A stretch of 64,000 bases of DNA, from the NCBI RefSeq assembly GCF_003058225.1, contig NZ_QBUG01000014.1:114703-178702 (forward strand), in the 5' to 3' direction. The translations under genes and the position numbers were made by a program. The notes under the pieces are model-generated. The model had not been told where the DNA came from. It was given only the letters and a program-made list of their open reading frames with translations, and did no database searches. Source of the stretch: Promicromonospora sp. AC04 (GTDB taxonomy: Bacteria > Actinomycetota > Actinomycetes > Actinomycetales > Cellulomonadaceae). Within the stretch, counting starts at the first letter, position 1. Each line of letters begins with the position of its first letter. This document shows, piece after piece, positions 1-9,124 of the stretch.

Positions 1-737
1 CACGCGGACTTGCGGTCCTCCATGGCGCGCTGGTCGCGCGTGCGCCGGACGCGACGGCCCTCGGTGTACTCGGTGCCGCGGTGGAACTGCCCGTGCTCCA
101 GGCTGCGGTACCGCTTGGCGACCAGGAGGCAGCGCTCGGCCTCCTGGTCGGACGCGGAGCCGGACGCCGGGTCGGCGCCCGGCGGGACGGCACGCTCCAC
201 GAGGAACGCATCCGCCTCCTTGCCGGTCTTGAGGATGCCGAGCTCGGTGTCGAACGCGGCGTCGCGGGTGACCAGCCAGTCGGGCAGGGGCTCGGGCCCG
301 CGCTGGCCCTTGGCGACCGACCGCCAGGTGGACCAGCGCTGCCCTGGCCCGGGCTGGGCGGGGTCGACGCCGGGTGGGTTGGCGCCGGGTGGATTGGTGC
401 CCGGCAGATTGGCGCCGAGCATGCCGGTGCTGCGCGAATCCAAGTCGGCCCCGGTGGTGTCCTGTTCGACGCCGTGCTGGTCGCCTTCGTACTCATCGGC
501 GCGGTACTCACTGGCGTCGTACTCACTGGCGTCGTACTCACTGGCGTCGTACTCACCGGCGTCGGCCGGATCCGCCACGAGCGTGCTCGGGTGCGGGCCC
601 TCCAGGTCCTCGCGGCTGATGCGGGCACGACCGGACGCGCGTCGCTCGGCGGCGCTCGGCCGGGTGTCGGACTGGTTGCCGTCCCCGCGTGCGGCGCGGA
701 TCAGGACGGACTTCGGTGCTTCGGGAAAACGAGGCAA
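1..737 (-). CDS. RIO1-like serine protein kinase, C-terminal part missing at window edge
   Basis: The reading frame runs off the left edge, so only the first 245 codons are seen. It starts at a TTG at 735-737, 7 nt after an AAGGAG ribosome site. Residues 1-120 are low-complexity and include five EY(D/R)A(S/D) pentapeptides and Asn-Pro-Gly-rich turns. The kinase N-lobe follows, with KTGKEADAFLVER (the flexible ATP-binding loop, STGKEANVY in RIO1) and LLVAKRYRS carrying the presumed ATP-anchoring lysine. The window ends before the catalytic loop. Actinobacterial RIO-like kinases are thought to autophosphorylate or act as ATPases; their substrates are not established. The long disordered N-terminal extension is unusual for the family. 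The RIO assignment is fairly sure, the role is unknown. Confidence 0.82.
   Translation of the reverse strand, partial: MPRFPEAPKSVLIRAARGDGNQSDTRPSAAERRASGRARISREDLEGPHPSTLVADPADAGEYDASEYDASEYDASEYRADEYEGDQHGVEQDTTGADLDSRSTGMLGANLPGTNPPGANPPGVDPAQPGPGQRWSTWRSVAKGQRGPEPLPDWLVTRDAAFDTELGILKTGKEADAFLVERAVPPGADPASGSASDQEAERCLLVAKRYRSLEHGQFHRGTEYTEGRRVRRTRDQRAMEDRKSA
489..563. repeat. 15-bp in-frame tandem repeat in the RIO-like kinase gene
   Basis: Five consecutive 15-bp units lie here. The four at 504-563 are identical except for one base in the last, and the first (489-503) is diverged. Each encodes the pentapeptide E-Y-D-A-S on the minus strand. The array is in frame, so copy-number change would lengthen the linker without breaking the gene. 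Confidence 0.9.
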
Positions 738-1195
738 GACGGTGCTCCTTGATGCTGGAGCATCGCCGGATCAGTGCCGGGTGCTCCTGGTGACAGTGGC
801 GTCTGCTGCCGCGAGGGCAGCCGCGCGAACGACGTTGTCCATGACCGCCTCCTAACCTGTCCGCACCGCACACGAACGCATCGTGCCGGAGCCGTCTTCC
901 TACCTGGGCTGGCCGGCCATCGAGCGCCTCAAGGGTTGACCCGGTGACCGTGCGACGAGCATGCCACGCCCCTGCAGCGGACCGCACCTGTTTTTTCCGG
1001 TGACCGAATTGAGCGGCCGCCGATGCACATAGCTCGGCAGCGTCCTGTGAGGTCGGCAGTCGGCACCGAGGTCGGCTCAGGCCTGGACCGACCTCGGTGC
1101 CAACTGCCGACTCTGCTGTGCAAACTGCCGACCGCGTCGTGAGTCGGAGCACCGTGACGGCGTCGGTGGGCTGTCCTTCGGCAGCGGTCCGGCCG
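738..1195. other. Intergenic region with first copy of the 92-bp palindromic repeat
   Basis: This 458-bp gap holds the upstream region of the RIO-like kinase gene and, at 1043-1134, the first copy of the 92-bp palindromic element. Open frames crossing it read against the element and have no ribosome site, so I call no gene here. Confidence 0.6.
1043..1134. repeat. 92-bp palindromic element, copy 1
   Basis: The core can fold with arms at about 1051-1075 and 1088-1111, one mismatch, and a loop around CTCAGGCCTGGA. The whole 92 bp recurs in the same orientation at 2390-2481 with a single base change (A for G in the right arm). The two copies bracket the AbiEi-like gene. It could be a transcription-stopping hairpin, a REP-like element, or the end of a mobile unit. 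Confidence 0.9.
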
Positions 1196-2176
1196 TCAGG
1201 CCGGCGGCAGGAGCGGGTTGATCCGGGCCCTCTTCACGACATCCGGCGGCATGTGCGCGGTGAACCGGGCGAGCATCGACCGGATGTCGCCGCGGTCGGA
1301 TGCGCTCGCACGCTCCACCGTGACACCGGCTCTCCGGATGGCTTCGGCGCGGTCCTTCTCGCCCATGTACTCCTGCGCGGGGTCGTGACCAGGGCGAACG
1401 CCGTCGAGCCTGTACTTGACCAGCCCGTCGAACTCGATCCCGAGCGCCCACTGCTCATATCCGAGATCGGTGTGGAAGACCCCGCGCTCGGTCTGGACCG
1501 CCATCTGAGTGCGCGGTCGGGGCAGCCCGGCACGCAGCAGCTCGTACCGCACCCAGGTCTCCCAGGCCGACTGGGAACCGCCGTCCGCCAGCTCGATCAC
1601 CAGCCGGGCCCGCCGGATACCGCGCAGGCCGGTTCGGGCGTCGAGCATCATGAGTAGATCGTCCCGCTCGGCGCCGAGCCGCAACGCGGAGTCGGCGATC
1701 ACGAGCGCCTCCAGCGGGTGGAACGTCAGCGCGCAGTCGACGACGGTGCGCGTGAGCGAGGTGACCGGTAGACCCTGGGCTGTGGTGATGTCCTCGGGCG
1801 GAAGCTTGCCTCGGTGTCGTGCGATGTCGTTCGCCGAGCGGGTCGAGGCGCGATAGTCCTGATACACGTGCGTGCTGTCCGGCACCGTCCAGACGAGGCA
1901 CCCCAGCAGCAGCGCCGCCGTCGTATGGCTGAAGACCGGATCTGAGCGCAGCTGGGTGTGCAGCGCGCGTGCGCGTGCCAGCTCCTTGTTCCGCTTCTCG
2001 CGCGCCGCCGCCGACGGCCCGTCGACCCGGATCGCGTCGGTGGTGCAGTATGCGCCACGCCGGATCCGTACGAGGGTGCCCTGGCGACTTGCCAGGGCGA
2101 GCTGGTTCTTGTCGCGCTCACGTGCGAGGAGGACATCGGGAACTGACACGGTGGCCAAGGTTGATGTGGTGTTCAT
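1196..2176 (-). CDS. AbiEi-type winged-helix protein with DUF559/Vsr-like C-terminal domain
   Basis: This is a 326-residue protein. I take the ATG at 2176 because the frame upstream looks non-coding. The N-terminal part (roughly residues 1-60: SVPDVLLARERDKNQLAL then RIRRGAYC) matches the winged-helix region of AbiEi_4/type IV antitoxin-like proteins, and TSLTRTVVDCA is typical of the middle domain. The C-terminal 110 residues resemble DUF559/Vsr-like PD-(D/E)XK folds: YEQWALGIEFDG followed by RAEAIRRAGVTVER. Such two-domain proteins are common solitary genes in actinobacteria, where function is unproven. No AbiEii-type nucleotidyltransferase toxin is adjacent, so a working toxin-antitoxin role is not supported. 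Identical palindromic repeats flank the gene. Confidence 0.75.
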   Translation of the reverse strand: MNTTSTLATVSVPDVLLARERDKNQLALASRQGTLVRIRRGAYCTTDAIRVDGPSAAAREKRNKELARARALHTQLRSDPVFSHTTAALLLGCLVWTVPDSTHVYQDYRASTRSANDIARHRGKLPPEDITTAQGLPVTSLTRTVVDCALTFHPLEALVIADSALRLGAERDDLLMMLDARTGLRGIRRARLVIELADGGSQSAWETWVRYELLRAGLPRPRTQMAVQTERGVFHTDLGYEQWALGIEFDGLVKYRLDGVRPGHDPAQEYMGEKDRAEAIRRAGVTVERASASDRGDIRSMLARFTAHMPPDVVKRARINPLLPPA

Positions 2177-2596
2177 GACCACGAGAGTGCCCGGCAGCAC
2201 GTAGGGGCGGTTCGGCGGGTAGCGCCGTCTGTGGACAGATGCATCCCAAGCGCACCTGTGGTCGCGCTCGAACGGTTGCGGCACCGTATGGAGAGGCCGC
2301 ATCTACACCGACGAACTGCTGGGAGTGGCAGTGGCAACGCGTCGGCGTCGTGGTGAAGTCCAGCTACGCGGCTGCCGAGGTCGGCAGTTTCCTGTGAGGT
2401 CGGCAGTCGGCACCGAGGTCGGCTCAGGCCTGGACCGACCTCGGTGCCGACTGCCGACTCTGCTGTGCAAACTGCCGACCGTGTGGGCGCAGACCAGGAG
2501 GCCGCCGACCTCGGCAGTCATGCGCCGGCGTCAGCCCCAGGCCGCCGACGGCGTCAGCCGCTCGGGTCTGAAAGTGCCGACGCAGGCGCAGGCGCC
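2177..2596. other. Intergenic region carrying second copy of the 92-bp palindromic repeat
   Basis: This 420-bp gap separates the AbiEi-like gene from the kinase gene; both run leftwards, so it holds the promoter region of the former and the 3' side of the latter. Apart from the repeat at 2390-2481 I see nothing assignable. Confidence 0.6.
2390..2481. repeat. 92-bp palindromic element, copy 2
   Basis: This is a direct copy of 1043-1134. Here the inner palindrome is perfect (24-bp arms) and an extra outer pair, GGTCGGCAGTTT at about 2379-2390 and AAACTGCCGACC at 2469-2480, is also perfectly complementary. The potential hairpin is therefore longer than in copy 1. Confidence 0.9.
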
Positions 2597-4846
2597 TCAG
2601 CTGTTGTTGTTGCTGTCGCTCCAGGGGAGGGCGTCCTCGATCGACTGCCAGACCGAGTCCCGCACGTCCTCGGTGGTGTCCTGGACGCCCTGCTCGAGGT
2701 CGTCCTGGATCTGCTCCCGCTGCTGCTCGAAGGAGTCACGGGCGTTCTGCGTGACCTGCTGCGCGTAGCCGACCACGCCCTGCACGGCGATCACGATCAC
2801 CCACACCACGACGACCACCCAGAGCGGCCACGTACGCCCGCTGCGGCGCCTGCGCACCGCCGGCACGACGTTCACGACGGCGGAGGTCACGATGCCGAGC
2901 AGCGGGATCGACAGCTCCGCCATGCGCGGCGCCCACACCGGGTCGAGGCCGAGCATGGACACCGCGAGGTCGCCGAGCGCGGCGAACAGCGGCAGCTCGG
3001 CCGCGCTCGGCATCACGTCGAAGCCCGGGACCAGGCGCACCAGCTGGTAGACCGCGACGGCGAGCAGCACGCGCGGGATCCAGCCGACGATCGTCGCCAC
3101 GGCCCGCGCGCCCCCGTCGGAGTCGCGCCTCGTGGCCTCCCGCGTCTCGCGGGCCTCGCGGGCCTCCCGCTCGTCGCGGCGCGACACGGGCTCGGCCGAC
3201 GGCGCCGGCGGCTGCGCCGGGTCGCTGGGCCGGACCGGGGGACTCGGCTGCGTATCGGTCAGGGGCGCTGGCCGCTGCGCGGGGGCGGGCGCCGGACGCG
3301 CGGCAGCAGCCGCCGATCCCGGGCGGAACGACGGCGCGACCTGGGTGGCCTGCTGGTTGGTGGCGGGCGCCAGGCGCTGGGCCGGGCTGCTGGTCTGGCG
3401 CCGGGGCGCGGCCGTCGTCGGGCTGCCTGGCAGGGGCAGGCCGTGGCGCTGCCGGTAGGCGGCCCAGCCCTCGAACGTGTCCGCGTACCCCTCGGGCGTG
3501 AAGGCGGGCGCCCAGCGCATCGCGGCCCACAGGTAGTCCTTGATCTCCACGGGAGCGCGCCCGCCTGCCCGCTGCGGCCCGACGGCGGACAGGTACGTGG
3601 AGATGACCGCCTCGGCGGCGCCGTCGAACCCGTCGGCGTGCACCTGGTGCAGGCGGCCCATGAGCTGCTGGTCGTAGACCAGGTTGGTGATGGGCTCGCC
3701 CTGCTGCACCGGGTTGTTCGCGAGCACGCTGGTGGGCGCGACGGCGGACGGCGCCCCGCTGCCCGTGAGCACCTCGGTGACGAGGCCGCGCTCGACCATG
3801 GTGACCCCGGCGGCGGCGAGCAGCGCGGGATCGAGCCCGGCGCTGTCGCCGGCGAGCTGGGCCACGGTGCGCGACAGGTTGTGCAGCGGCGGGCGGTCCT
3901 CGGGCCGGTGCCGCGTCATGGCCAGGATCAGGGGCAGCAGCCGCTGGTCGACCGGCCCGACGTCGGCCGCCGTCAGGTCGCGGCCCGCGAAGTTGAGGTC
4001 GTTGGGCAGCTCGCCGGTGGCGAGGAAGATCAGCAGGAGGCCCAGGCTGTACACGTCGGAGCGGGCGTGCGGCTTGCGCACGAACAGCTCGGGCGCCATG
4101 TACGAGATGGTGCCCGCCGCGTGCGTCGAGGTGCTGGTGCCGTGCCCCTTGGCGATGCCGAGGTCGATGAGCACGTACCGGTCGGGCGCGGCGATGATGT
4201 TGGCCGGCTTCACGTCCCGGTGCAGGAAGTGCTCCTCCTGGAGCACGGCGAGGGCGTCGAGCACGTCGTCGGCCACGCGCAGCACGTCGTGCAGCGGCAT
4301 CGGCCCGCCAGAGGCCAAGCGCTGGGAGAGGGTGGGACCCGGCACGAGCTCCATGGCGAACCAGGGCGTCGGCCCCTCCAGGTCGGCAGCGAGGAGCTGC
4401 GGGAACCCGCGCCCGGCGAGCCGCTGCAGCAGAGCGGCCTCGCCGGCGAACCGGTCCAGGGTGCCCGGCTCATGGTTGGTCAGGACCTTGAGCGCGACCT
4501 CGCCGCCCTGGCCCGTCGCGCGATACACGTGGGCGAACCCGCCGTGGCCGAGCGACTCGCCCAGCTGGAACGGGCCGAGGACCTCGCCCGTGGCGGGGAT
4601 GCGCGGCGCGGTCGAGCCCCCGTTGCCCGCGTGCCCGACGGCGCCCCCGTGCCCAGCGGCGCCCGCCTGCCCAGCGACCCCCGTTTGTCCGGACGGCCCG
4701 GCGGGCGCCACCACCCTCGTCGGCGCGGTGGGCGGCACCACCCGCGTGGGTGCGGGCGGGGGCGGCACGAAGGCGGTCTGGTCGCCACCCCGGGCCGGCT
4801 GTCCGGCAGGGCGTGCGGCCGTCGTGCGGGTGGTCTCGTCGGACAA
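2597..4846 (-). CDS. Membrane-anchored Ser/Thr protein kinase
   Basis: This is a 749-residue Hanks-type kinase starting at TTG 4846, 8 nt after GAGGAG. A Pro/Gly/Ala-rich N-terminus (1-85) precedes the kinase domain at about 92-330. The domain has the P-loop G98-x-G100-x-G102-G103, Lys120, HRD at 209-211, DLG (in place of DFG) at 228-230 and APE at 251-253. After a linker and a helical region comes a second Pro/Ala-rich stretch. The last 180 residues carry three or four hydrophobic segments, including [20 protein letters not shown], and an acidic Gln-rich tail ending IEDALP. This C-terminal module is shared with the next gene (4949-6124), 102 bp upstream on the same strand. Phosphorylation of membrane or secretion partners is plausible but unproven. 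Confidence 0.93.
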   Translation of the reverse strand: MSDETTRTTAARPAGQPARGGDQTAFVPPPPAPTRVVPPTAPTRVVAPAGPSGQTGVAGQAGAAGHGGAVGHAGNGGSTAPRIPATGEVLGPFQLGESLGHGGFAHVYRATGQGGEVALKVLTNHEPGTLDRFAGEAALLQRLAGRGFPQLLAADLEGPTPWFAMELVPGPTLSQRLASGGPMPLHDVLRVADDVLDALAVLQEEHFLHRDVKPANIIAAPDRYVLIDLGIAKGHGTSTSTHAAGTISYMAPELFVRKPHARSDVYSLGLLLIFLATGELPNDLNFAGRDLTAADVGPVDQRLLPLILAMTRHRPEDRPPLHNLSRTVAQLAGDSAGLDPALLAAAGVTMVERGLVTEVLTGSGAPSAVAPTSVLANNPVQQGEPITNLVYDQQLMGRLHQVHADGFDGAAEAVISTYLSAVGPQRAGGRAPVEIKDYLWAAMRWAPAFTPEGYADTFEGWAAYRQRHGLPLPGSPTTAAPRRQTSSPAQRLAPATNQQATQVAPSFRPGSAAAAARPAPAPAQRPAPLTDTQPSPPVRPSDPAQPPAPSAEPVSRRDEREAREARETREATRRDSDGGARAVATIVGWIPRVLLAVAVYQLVRLVPGFDVMPSAAELPLFAALGDLAVSMLGLDPVWAPRMAELSIPLLGIVTSAVVNVVPAVRRRRSGRTWPLWVVVVVWVIVIAVQGVVGYAQQVTQNARDSFEQQREQIQDDLEQGVQDTTEDVRDSVWQSIEDALPWSDSNNNS

Positions 4847-4948
4847 GAAAAGGACTCCTCAGCAGCGCACCGGAACAACCGGTCGGACCGGAGAAACGCT
4901 ATCAGCGTCCCCCCACGCATGCGGGCAAAGTCCCCGAGCTGTGACCTG

Positions 4949-6124
4949 TTATCCGTTGCCGCCGGGCAGGGCGTCCTCGAGCTGGTCGGTGATGCCCTGC
5001 TCGACGCTCTCGGTCGCGTCCTGCTTGGCGTCCTCGACGCCCTGCTCGACCTCGTTCTGGACGGATTCCTTGGCGTCCTGCTTGGCGTCCTCGATGCTCT
5101 GGTCCACCGAGTCCTGGACGTCCTGCTTCACGTTCTCCGTGGCTTCCTGGGCGTAGCCGATGATGCCGCCGACGGCGAACACGACGATCCACGCGACGAT
5201 CGCCAGCGCGTAGGGCCAGATGGCCAGCGACGTGTTCAGCGACCGGATCGTGTTGAACAGGCCCGCGAGCGCGATGCCGAGCACCGGGATGGTCACGTTG
5301 GCCGCCTGGTCGGACCACTCGGGGTTGAGGTTGAGCATGCCGAGCACGCCGTCGCCGATCCCGCGGAACAGCGGGAACTGCGAGACGTCGGGCATGACGT
5401 CGAACCCGGGGACCAGCCGGACCAGCTGGTAGACGCTCAGCACGAGCAGGATCCGCGGGATCCAGGCCAGGACGGCGCCCGCCACCGAGCCGCCCCCGCT
5501 CGAGTCGTCGTCCCGGTCGCGGTCGCGGCGCGGCGGCAGCGGCGTCTGCGGGCCGTAGCCCTGGTCGAAGGGGGAGGGCTGGCCCGGCTGCTGGCCGGGC
5601 TGGCCGTAGCCGGGCTGCTGCCCCTGGCCGTAACCCTGCTGGCCGTAACCCTGCTGCCCGTAGCCCTGCTGTCCGGGCTGTCCGTAACCGGGCTGCTGGC
5701 CGTAGCCCTGCTGGCCCGGCTGTGCGTAACCCGGCTGACCCTGCCCGTAGCCGGGCGCCTGTGCCTGCGTGGGCTGCTCGGTCTCGTACGGCCGGAACGG
5801 CCGCGCGGGCGGCGGCGTCGCGCTCCGGTAGTCGCGCTGCGGCTGCGCCATCCCCGCCGGGGGCATGGGGGGCATCATCTGGGTCTGTTCGTCGCCGGCG
5901 GAGCCTCCCCGGGGCGGCATCACCTGGGTCTGTTCGTCGACGGCCGAGCCTCCCTGGTACTCGGGAGACCACTGGCTGGCGGCCTGGCCCGCCTGGATCG
6001 CATCCATCCGCTGCGTCGCGGCATACGATGACGGGGCGCCGGGCTGTCCCGGACGAGAGGGTGGGCGCCGGATCTGCGTAGGGTCGTCCGCCGGAGGAAT
6101 ACGGCGGGTGGGCTCGTCGGACAC
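4949..6124 (-). CDS. Gly-Tyr-Gln-rich membrane protein paralogous to the kinase C-terminus
   Basis: This is a 391-residue protein. I choose GTG 6124 because its context (GAGGAG, CCTTT, then VSDEPTRRI) parallels the kinase start (SDETTR). Residues 1-130 are disordered and proline-rich with DEQTQ(V/M)MPP repeats. Residues about 130-200 are a low-complexity array of GYGQQ and PGQQ units. The rest ([20 protein letters not shown] onward) has three or four membrane segments and a long acidic, Lys/Gln-rich amphipathic tail built of [16 protein letters not shown] repeats ending LEDALP. The membrane module is homologous to that of the neighbouring kinase, pointing to gene duplication plus fusion. It may be a kinase substrate or partner. 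I know no named family for it. Confidence 0.8.
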   Translation of the reverse strand: MSDEPTRRIPPADDPTQIRRPPSRPGQPGAPSSYAATQRMDAIQAGQAASQWSPEYQGGSAVDEQTQVMPPRGGSAGDEQTQMMPPMPPAGMAQPQRDYRSATPPPARPFRPYETEQPTQAQAPGYGQGQPGYAQPGQQGYGQQPGYGQPGQQGYGQQGYGQQGYGQGQQPGYGQPGQQPGQPSPFDQGYGPQTPLPPRRDRDRDDDSSGGGSVAGAVLAWIPRILLVLSVYQLVRLVPGFDVMPDVSQFPLFRGIGDGVLGMLNLNPEWSDQAANVTIPVLGIALAGLFNTIRSLNTSLAIWPYALAIVAWIVVFAVGGIIGYAQEATENVKQDVQDSVDQSIEDAKQDAKESVQNEVEQGVEDAKQDATESVEQGITDQLEDALPGGNG

Positions 6125-6291
6125 GCGAAAGGCTCCTCGGTTGTGGTCCCGGTTTCGACACCTGTTTGCGCGAGAACCTACCAGGTGGGGTGAATGCCCC
6201 GTTGGGGTGGCCAGGCGGCCGATCATGTCCGACCCTTGCTTCGGGGGCGAACCACGCAATGCCGCCTGCCCAGGAACTTCGGAGGAAACGT
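6125..6291. promoter_or_regulatory. Divergent promoter region between the kinase operon and the first MinD-like ATPase
   Basis: This 167-bp gap separates the leftward kinase/membrane-protein pair from the rightward ATPase. I see the ribosome sites of both genes (GAGGAG near 6135 on the minus strand and GGAGGAAA at 6281-6288) but no confident promoter boxes. Confidence 0.45.
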
Positions 6292-8067
6292 ATGAGCTCT
6301 GACACCGTGCCCCGCTGGCCTCGGATCGACGCGATCGTCCGGGAGGACGGCTCCGGTGAGGTGACGATCGACGGGACGTTCCACCCCATCAGTGCGGGGA
6401 GCCTGGAAGAGGCGCGCGTCGAGGTCCTGCGCAGGGTGACCGAGAACGCGGCGAAGGTGGGCCGGCCCGTGCGGGCCTCCGCGACCGGTCCCGAGGGGCT
6501 CTGGAACCTGATCGTGCACCCGGACGGAACAGTGGTGCCGGAGGAGGACGAGCTCGCGCCGCCGTCGTCCCCGACGCCGCAGGCGCCGCCCGCCGCGTCG
6601 ATGCCCGAGCCGACGGCGGGGCCGGCCACGATCCCGGCCCCCGCGTTCGAGGGCGTGCCGGTCGCGGACCTGTCGCAGGGCGACGAGCCGACGGCGGCGG
6701 ACCCGATCGCCACGCCCGGCATCCCCGGCGACGGCGCAGGGCCGGACGTGTTCGGCCCCGCCGTCGAGACCGACTCGGACGAGACGGTGCGCCGTGCCCC
6801 GCGGGCACCCGAGGCATCGGACGCCGGGGCGCCTCCGGCGGACCGGCCGGTACTTCCCGGCGCCTCGGCAGCCGCGCCGGGGCCCGCGTACACGACTCCG
6901 GTCTCGTCGAACGGCAAGGGCGCAGATACGGTCGTAGACCCCGGTGTCGCCGACTGGGTACGCGAGAAGGCAGCAGAGAACGGTCCGGGCAGCGTCCCCG
7001 GCGGTATGGCCGGCGGTGTCGCGAGCCCGGTGTCGGGGCCCGTTGCCGCGGTGCCGGCGGGCGGGTACACCAGCTCGGGCGGTGGCCTGTCCGCGCCGCC
7101 GTCGGACCCGACGCCGGTGACCGACGGCGATGGCCCGCGCTCGCGCCGCGAGGCACGCCAGTCGTTCCTCACGCACCAGCAGGACGAGGACCCGGCGACG
7201 CGTGGCTTCCGCGGGGTGCTGACCCGCATGGGCATCCGGGTCGGGCCGAGCGAGGCGGAGCGGGCCGAGCGGGCCGACGAGCGCGCGGTGAGCCAGCACT
7301 GGCCCGGGCCGCGCACCATCTCGACGGTGAACGGCAAGGGCGGCGCGGGCAAGACGCCGTCGACGGTGCTGCTCGGGGCGGTCTTTGCGCAGTTCGGCGG
7401 CGCGGGCGTGGTCACGTGGGACAACAACCAGACCCGCGGCACGCTGGGCTGGCGCACCGAGCAGGGCCCGCACGAGTCCACCCTGCTGGACCTGCTGCCG
7501 CAGACGGACCGGCTCCTGGGCCCGTCGGCGCAGGCCGCCGACCTCGCGCGGTACGTGCACCACCAGACGCGCGACCGGTTCGACGTGCTGCGCTCCAAGC
7601 CGATAGCGATGGCGAACGAGCAGCGGATCGAGCCCCAGGACGTGGACGCGATCCACTCCGTGCTGTCGAAGTACTACCGGATGATCCTCATCGACTCCGG
7701 CAACGACGAGTCCGACCCGATGTGGCAGCGGATGATCGACCTGACCGACCAGCTCGTGGTCGCCACCACCACGCGCGACGATCACGCGGAGGCCGGGGCG
7801 CTGCTACTGGAGGCGCTGGCCACCCGCGACGGGCGGTCGGCGTACCTGGCGCAGCAGGCGGTGGTGGTCGTGAGCCAGGCCGACCAGAAGGAGTCCCCGG
7901 GCGAGCTGGAGAAGGTCGCCGACGGGTACCGGTCGCTGGCCCGCGAGGTGGTCACCATCCCGTTCGACCCGGCGATGGTCGACGGCCACCTGCGCTACGG
8001 CGCGCTACGCCCGGAGACCCGCCGCGCCTGGCTGGCGGCCGGCGCAGCGGTAGCGGGCGGCCTGTAA
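6292..8067 (+). CDS. MinD/ParA-like ATPase with Pro-rich linker (EspI-like), paralog 1
   Basis: This is a 591-residue protein starting at ATG 6292, behind GGAGGAAACGT. Residues 1-85 form a small domain with [20 protein letters not shown] and PDGTVV that recurs in the second paralog. A Pro/Ala-rich linker follows to about residue 280. Then comes [19 protein letters not shown], and the P-loop ATPase domain with Walker A GKGGAGKT (Lys354), [15 protein letters not shown] and [12 protein letters not shown]. This layout, Pro-rich N-terminus plus MinD-like domain preceded by a GWRG-like element, is known from EspI-type ATPases of ESX secretion. No other ESX component is in the window. It is divergent from the kinase operon. 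Confidence 0.88.
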   Translation: MSSDTVPRWPRIDAIVREDGSGEVTIDGTFHPISAGSLEEARVEVLRRVTENAAKVGRPVRASATGPEGLWNLIVHPDGTVVPEEDELAPPSSPTPQAPPAASMPEPTAGPATIPAPAFEGVPVADLSQGDEPTAADPIATPGIPGDGAGPDVFGPAVETDSDETVRRAPRAPEASDAGAPPADRPVLPGASAAAPGPAYTTPVSSNGKGADTVVDPGVADWVREKAAENGPGSVPGGMAGGVASPVSGPVAAVPAGGYTSSGGGLSAPPSDPTPVTDGDGPRSRREARQSFLTHQQDEDPATRGFRGVLTRMGIRVGPSEAERAERADERAVSQHWPGPRTISTVNGKGGAGKTPSTVLLGAVFAQFGGAGVVTWDNNQTRGTLGWRTEQGPHESTLLDLLPQTDRLLGPSAQAADLARYVHHQTRDRFDVLRSKPIAMANEQRIEPQDVDAIHSVLSKYYRMILIDSGNDESDPMWQRMIDLTDQLVVATTTRDDHAEAGALLLEALATRDGRSAYLAQQAVVVVSQADQKESPGELEKVADGYRSLAREVVTIPFDPAMVDGHLRYGALRPETRRAWLAAGAAVAGGL

Positions 8068-8074
8068 GCCATTC

Positions 8075-8139
8075 TTGTTGTGGGCGTGATCGTTGCGCCT
8101 AGGACGGACGCACAAGCGCAACGATCACGCCCACGACAA
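8075..8139. terminator. Bidirectional hairpin terminator
   Basis: Two 24-nt arms (8075-8098 and 8116-8139) pair with one mismatch around a 17-nt loop, exactly between two convergent genes. There is no strong U-tract. Confidence 0.7.
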
Positions 8140-8152
8140 AGCCCCGGGGGTG

Positions 8153-8974
8153 TCAGCCCGGGAAGAACGCGACGATCTGGTTCCAGACCGACATGGTGTC
8201 GTAGCCCATCTCGTTCAGCAGCGCCCACACGATCCCGATGATCGCGTAGAGCGACACGGGGATGAGGAAGATCCACTCGCGCACCGAGCCGGCGTCGCCA
8301 AGGATCGGCAGCGCGAGGTTGCCGCCGGACTTCCAGACCCTGTCGAGCTCGACTCCGCGCCCGTTGCGCATCCAGAACGGGGACTTGAACTTCAGCGGCC
8401 ACAGCAGCGGCACGCCGGCGGTGGTGATCATGTCGCCCAGGATGTGCACGACGCAGCCGAGCGCCACGCTGAACGGCATCCAGTACCACTCCTCGGGCGC
8501 GAAGACCGCGATGAGGACCGCGAGCACTATCGACGTGGTCCACGGCAGGATCTTGGTGTCACGCGTGATCTTGAGCGCCTTGAGCGCGAACGCGACCAGC
8601 AGCACGCACATGATGCCCGGGCCGATGAGGATCGACCCGAACCGCTCGTCGCCGGTGTCGATGCTCAGGAGGCTGAGGGCCCAGGCGATAGCGGTGAACA
8701 CGGCGACGCCGAGGATCGAGTGCGTGCCCTTGCGGTGCCCTCCGGAGACGGTCTCGATGCCCTTGACCACCACGTCCGAGACCGGCGACAGCGAGTTCGC
8801 GATGGTGCCGGAGTGATGGTCCGCGTCGGGCAGCAGCGCCGCTCCCGCGCAGACGAGGGCTCCCGCGATGACGCCGGTGTCCGTCACCGGGTACCAGCCG
8901 AAGGCGATCGGTGTCGACGCCGTGACTGCGATCCAGGCCGCGGCTCCCGTCGCGGCGTGGTGGCCTCCCATCAT
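8153..8974 (-). CDS. DUF457/YdjM-type membrane metal-dependent hydrolase
   Basis: This is about 273 residues with six or seven hydrophobic segments. HHAATGAAAW near the N-terminus, LLPDADHHSGTIAN, GGHRKGTHSILG and the late HILGDMITTAG match the His/Asp motifs of the DUF457 (YdjM) family of inner-membrane hydrolases, known as LexA-regulated in E. coli. The start is uncertain: an upstream in-frame GTG at 8986 and a second ATG at 8971 are alternatives, and I take 8974. It converges on the ATPase gene across a hairpin. The substrate is unknown, and no SOS box is obvious upstream. Confidence 0.8.
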   Translation of the reverse strand: MMGGHHAATGAAAWIAVTASTPIAFGWYPVTDTGVIAGALVCAGAALLPDADHHSGTIANSLSPVSDVVVKGIETVSGGHRKGTHSILGVAVFTAIAWALSLLSIDTGDERFGSILIGPGIMCVLLVAFALKALKITRDTKILPWTTSIVLAVLIAVFAPEEWYWMPFSVALGCVVHILGDMITTAGVPLLWPLKFKSPFWMRNGRGVELDRVWKSGGNLALPILGDAGSVREWIFLIPVSLYAIIGIVWALLNEMGYDTMSVWNQIVAFFPG

Positions 8975-9124
8975 GGTGGTGTGCACTCCAGTTCCCGGGT
9001 CTCCCCGATTCGAAAAGATGGCATGGCGGAATCAGCCTGTTTGACCAGGTTTGTTCCAGAGCCGAACCAGGGAAGTGAACCAGAGAGCGCGGGGAAGTAC
9101 GGGGAGGGCACGCCAAGCGAGCGG

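Noticed and set aside
1196..2176. A type IV toxin-antitoxin system
   Set aside because: Only an AbiEi-like domain is present. No AbiEii-type nucleotidyltransferase toxin lies next to it, and the DUF559-like domain suggests a solitary gene.
2444..6031. A 1195-codon open frame on the plus strand
   Set aside because: It is antisense to the kinase and membrane-protein genes. Its product is Arg/Gly/His-rich with no domain, as expected for a shadow frame in very GC-rich DNA.
4902..7598. An 898-codon open frame on the minus strand
   Set aside because: It covers the first MinD-like ATPase in antisense and reads into the membrane-protein gene in the wrong frame. The ATPase motifs and ribosome site support the plus strand.
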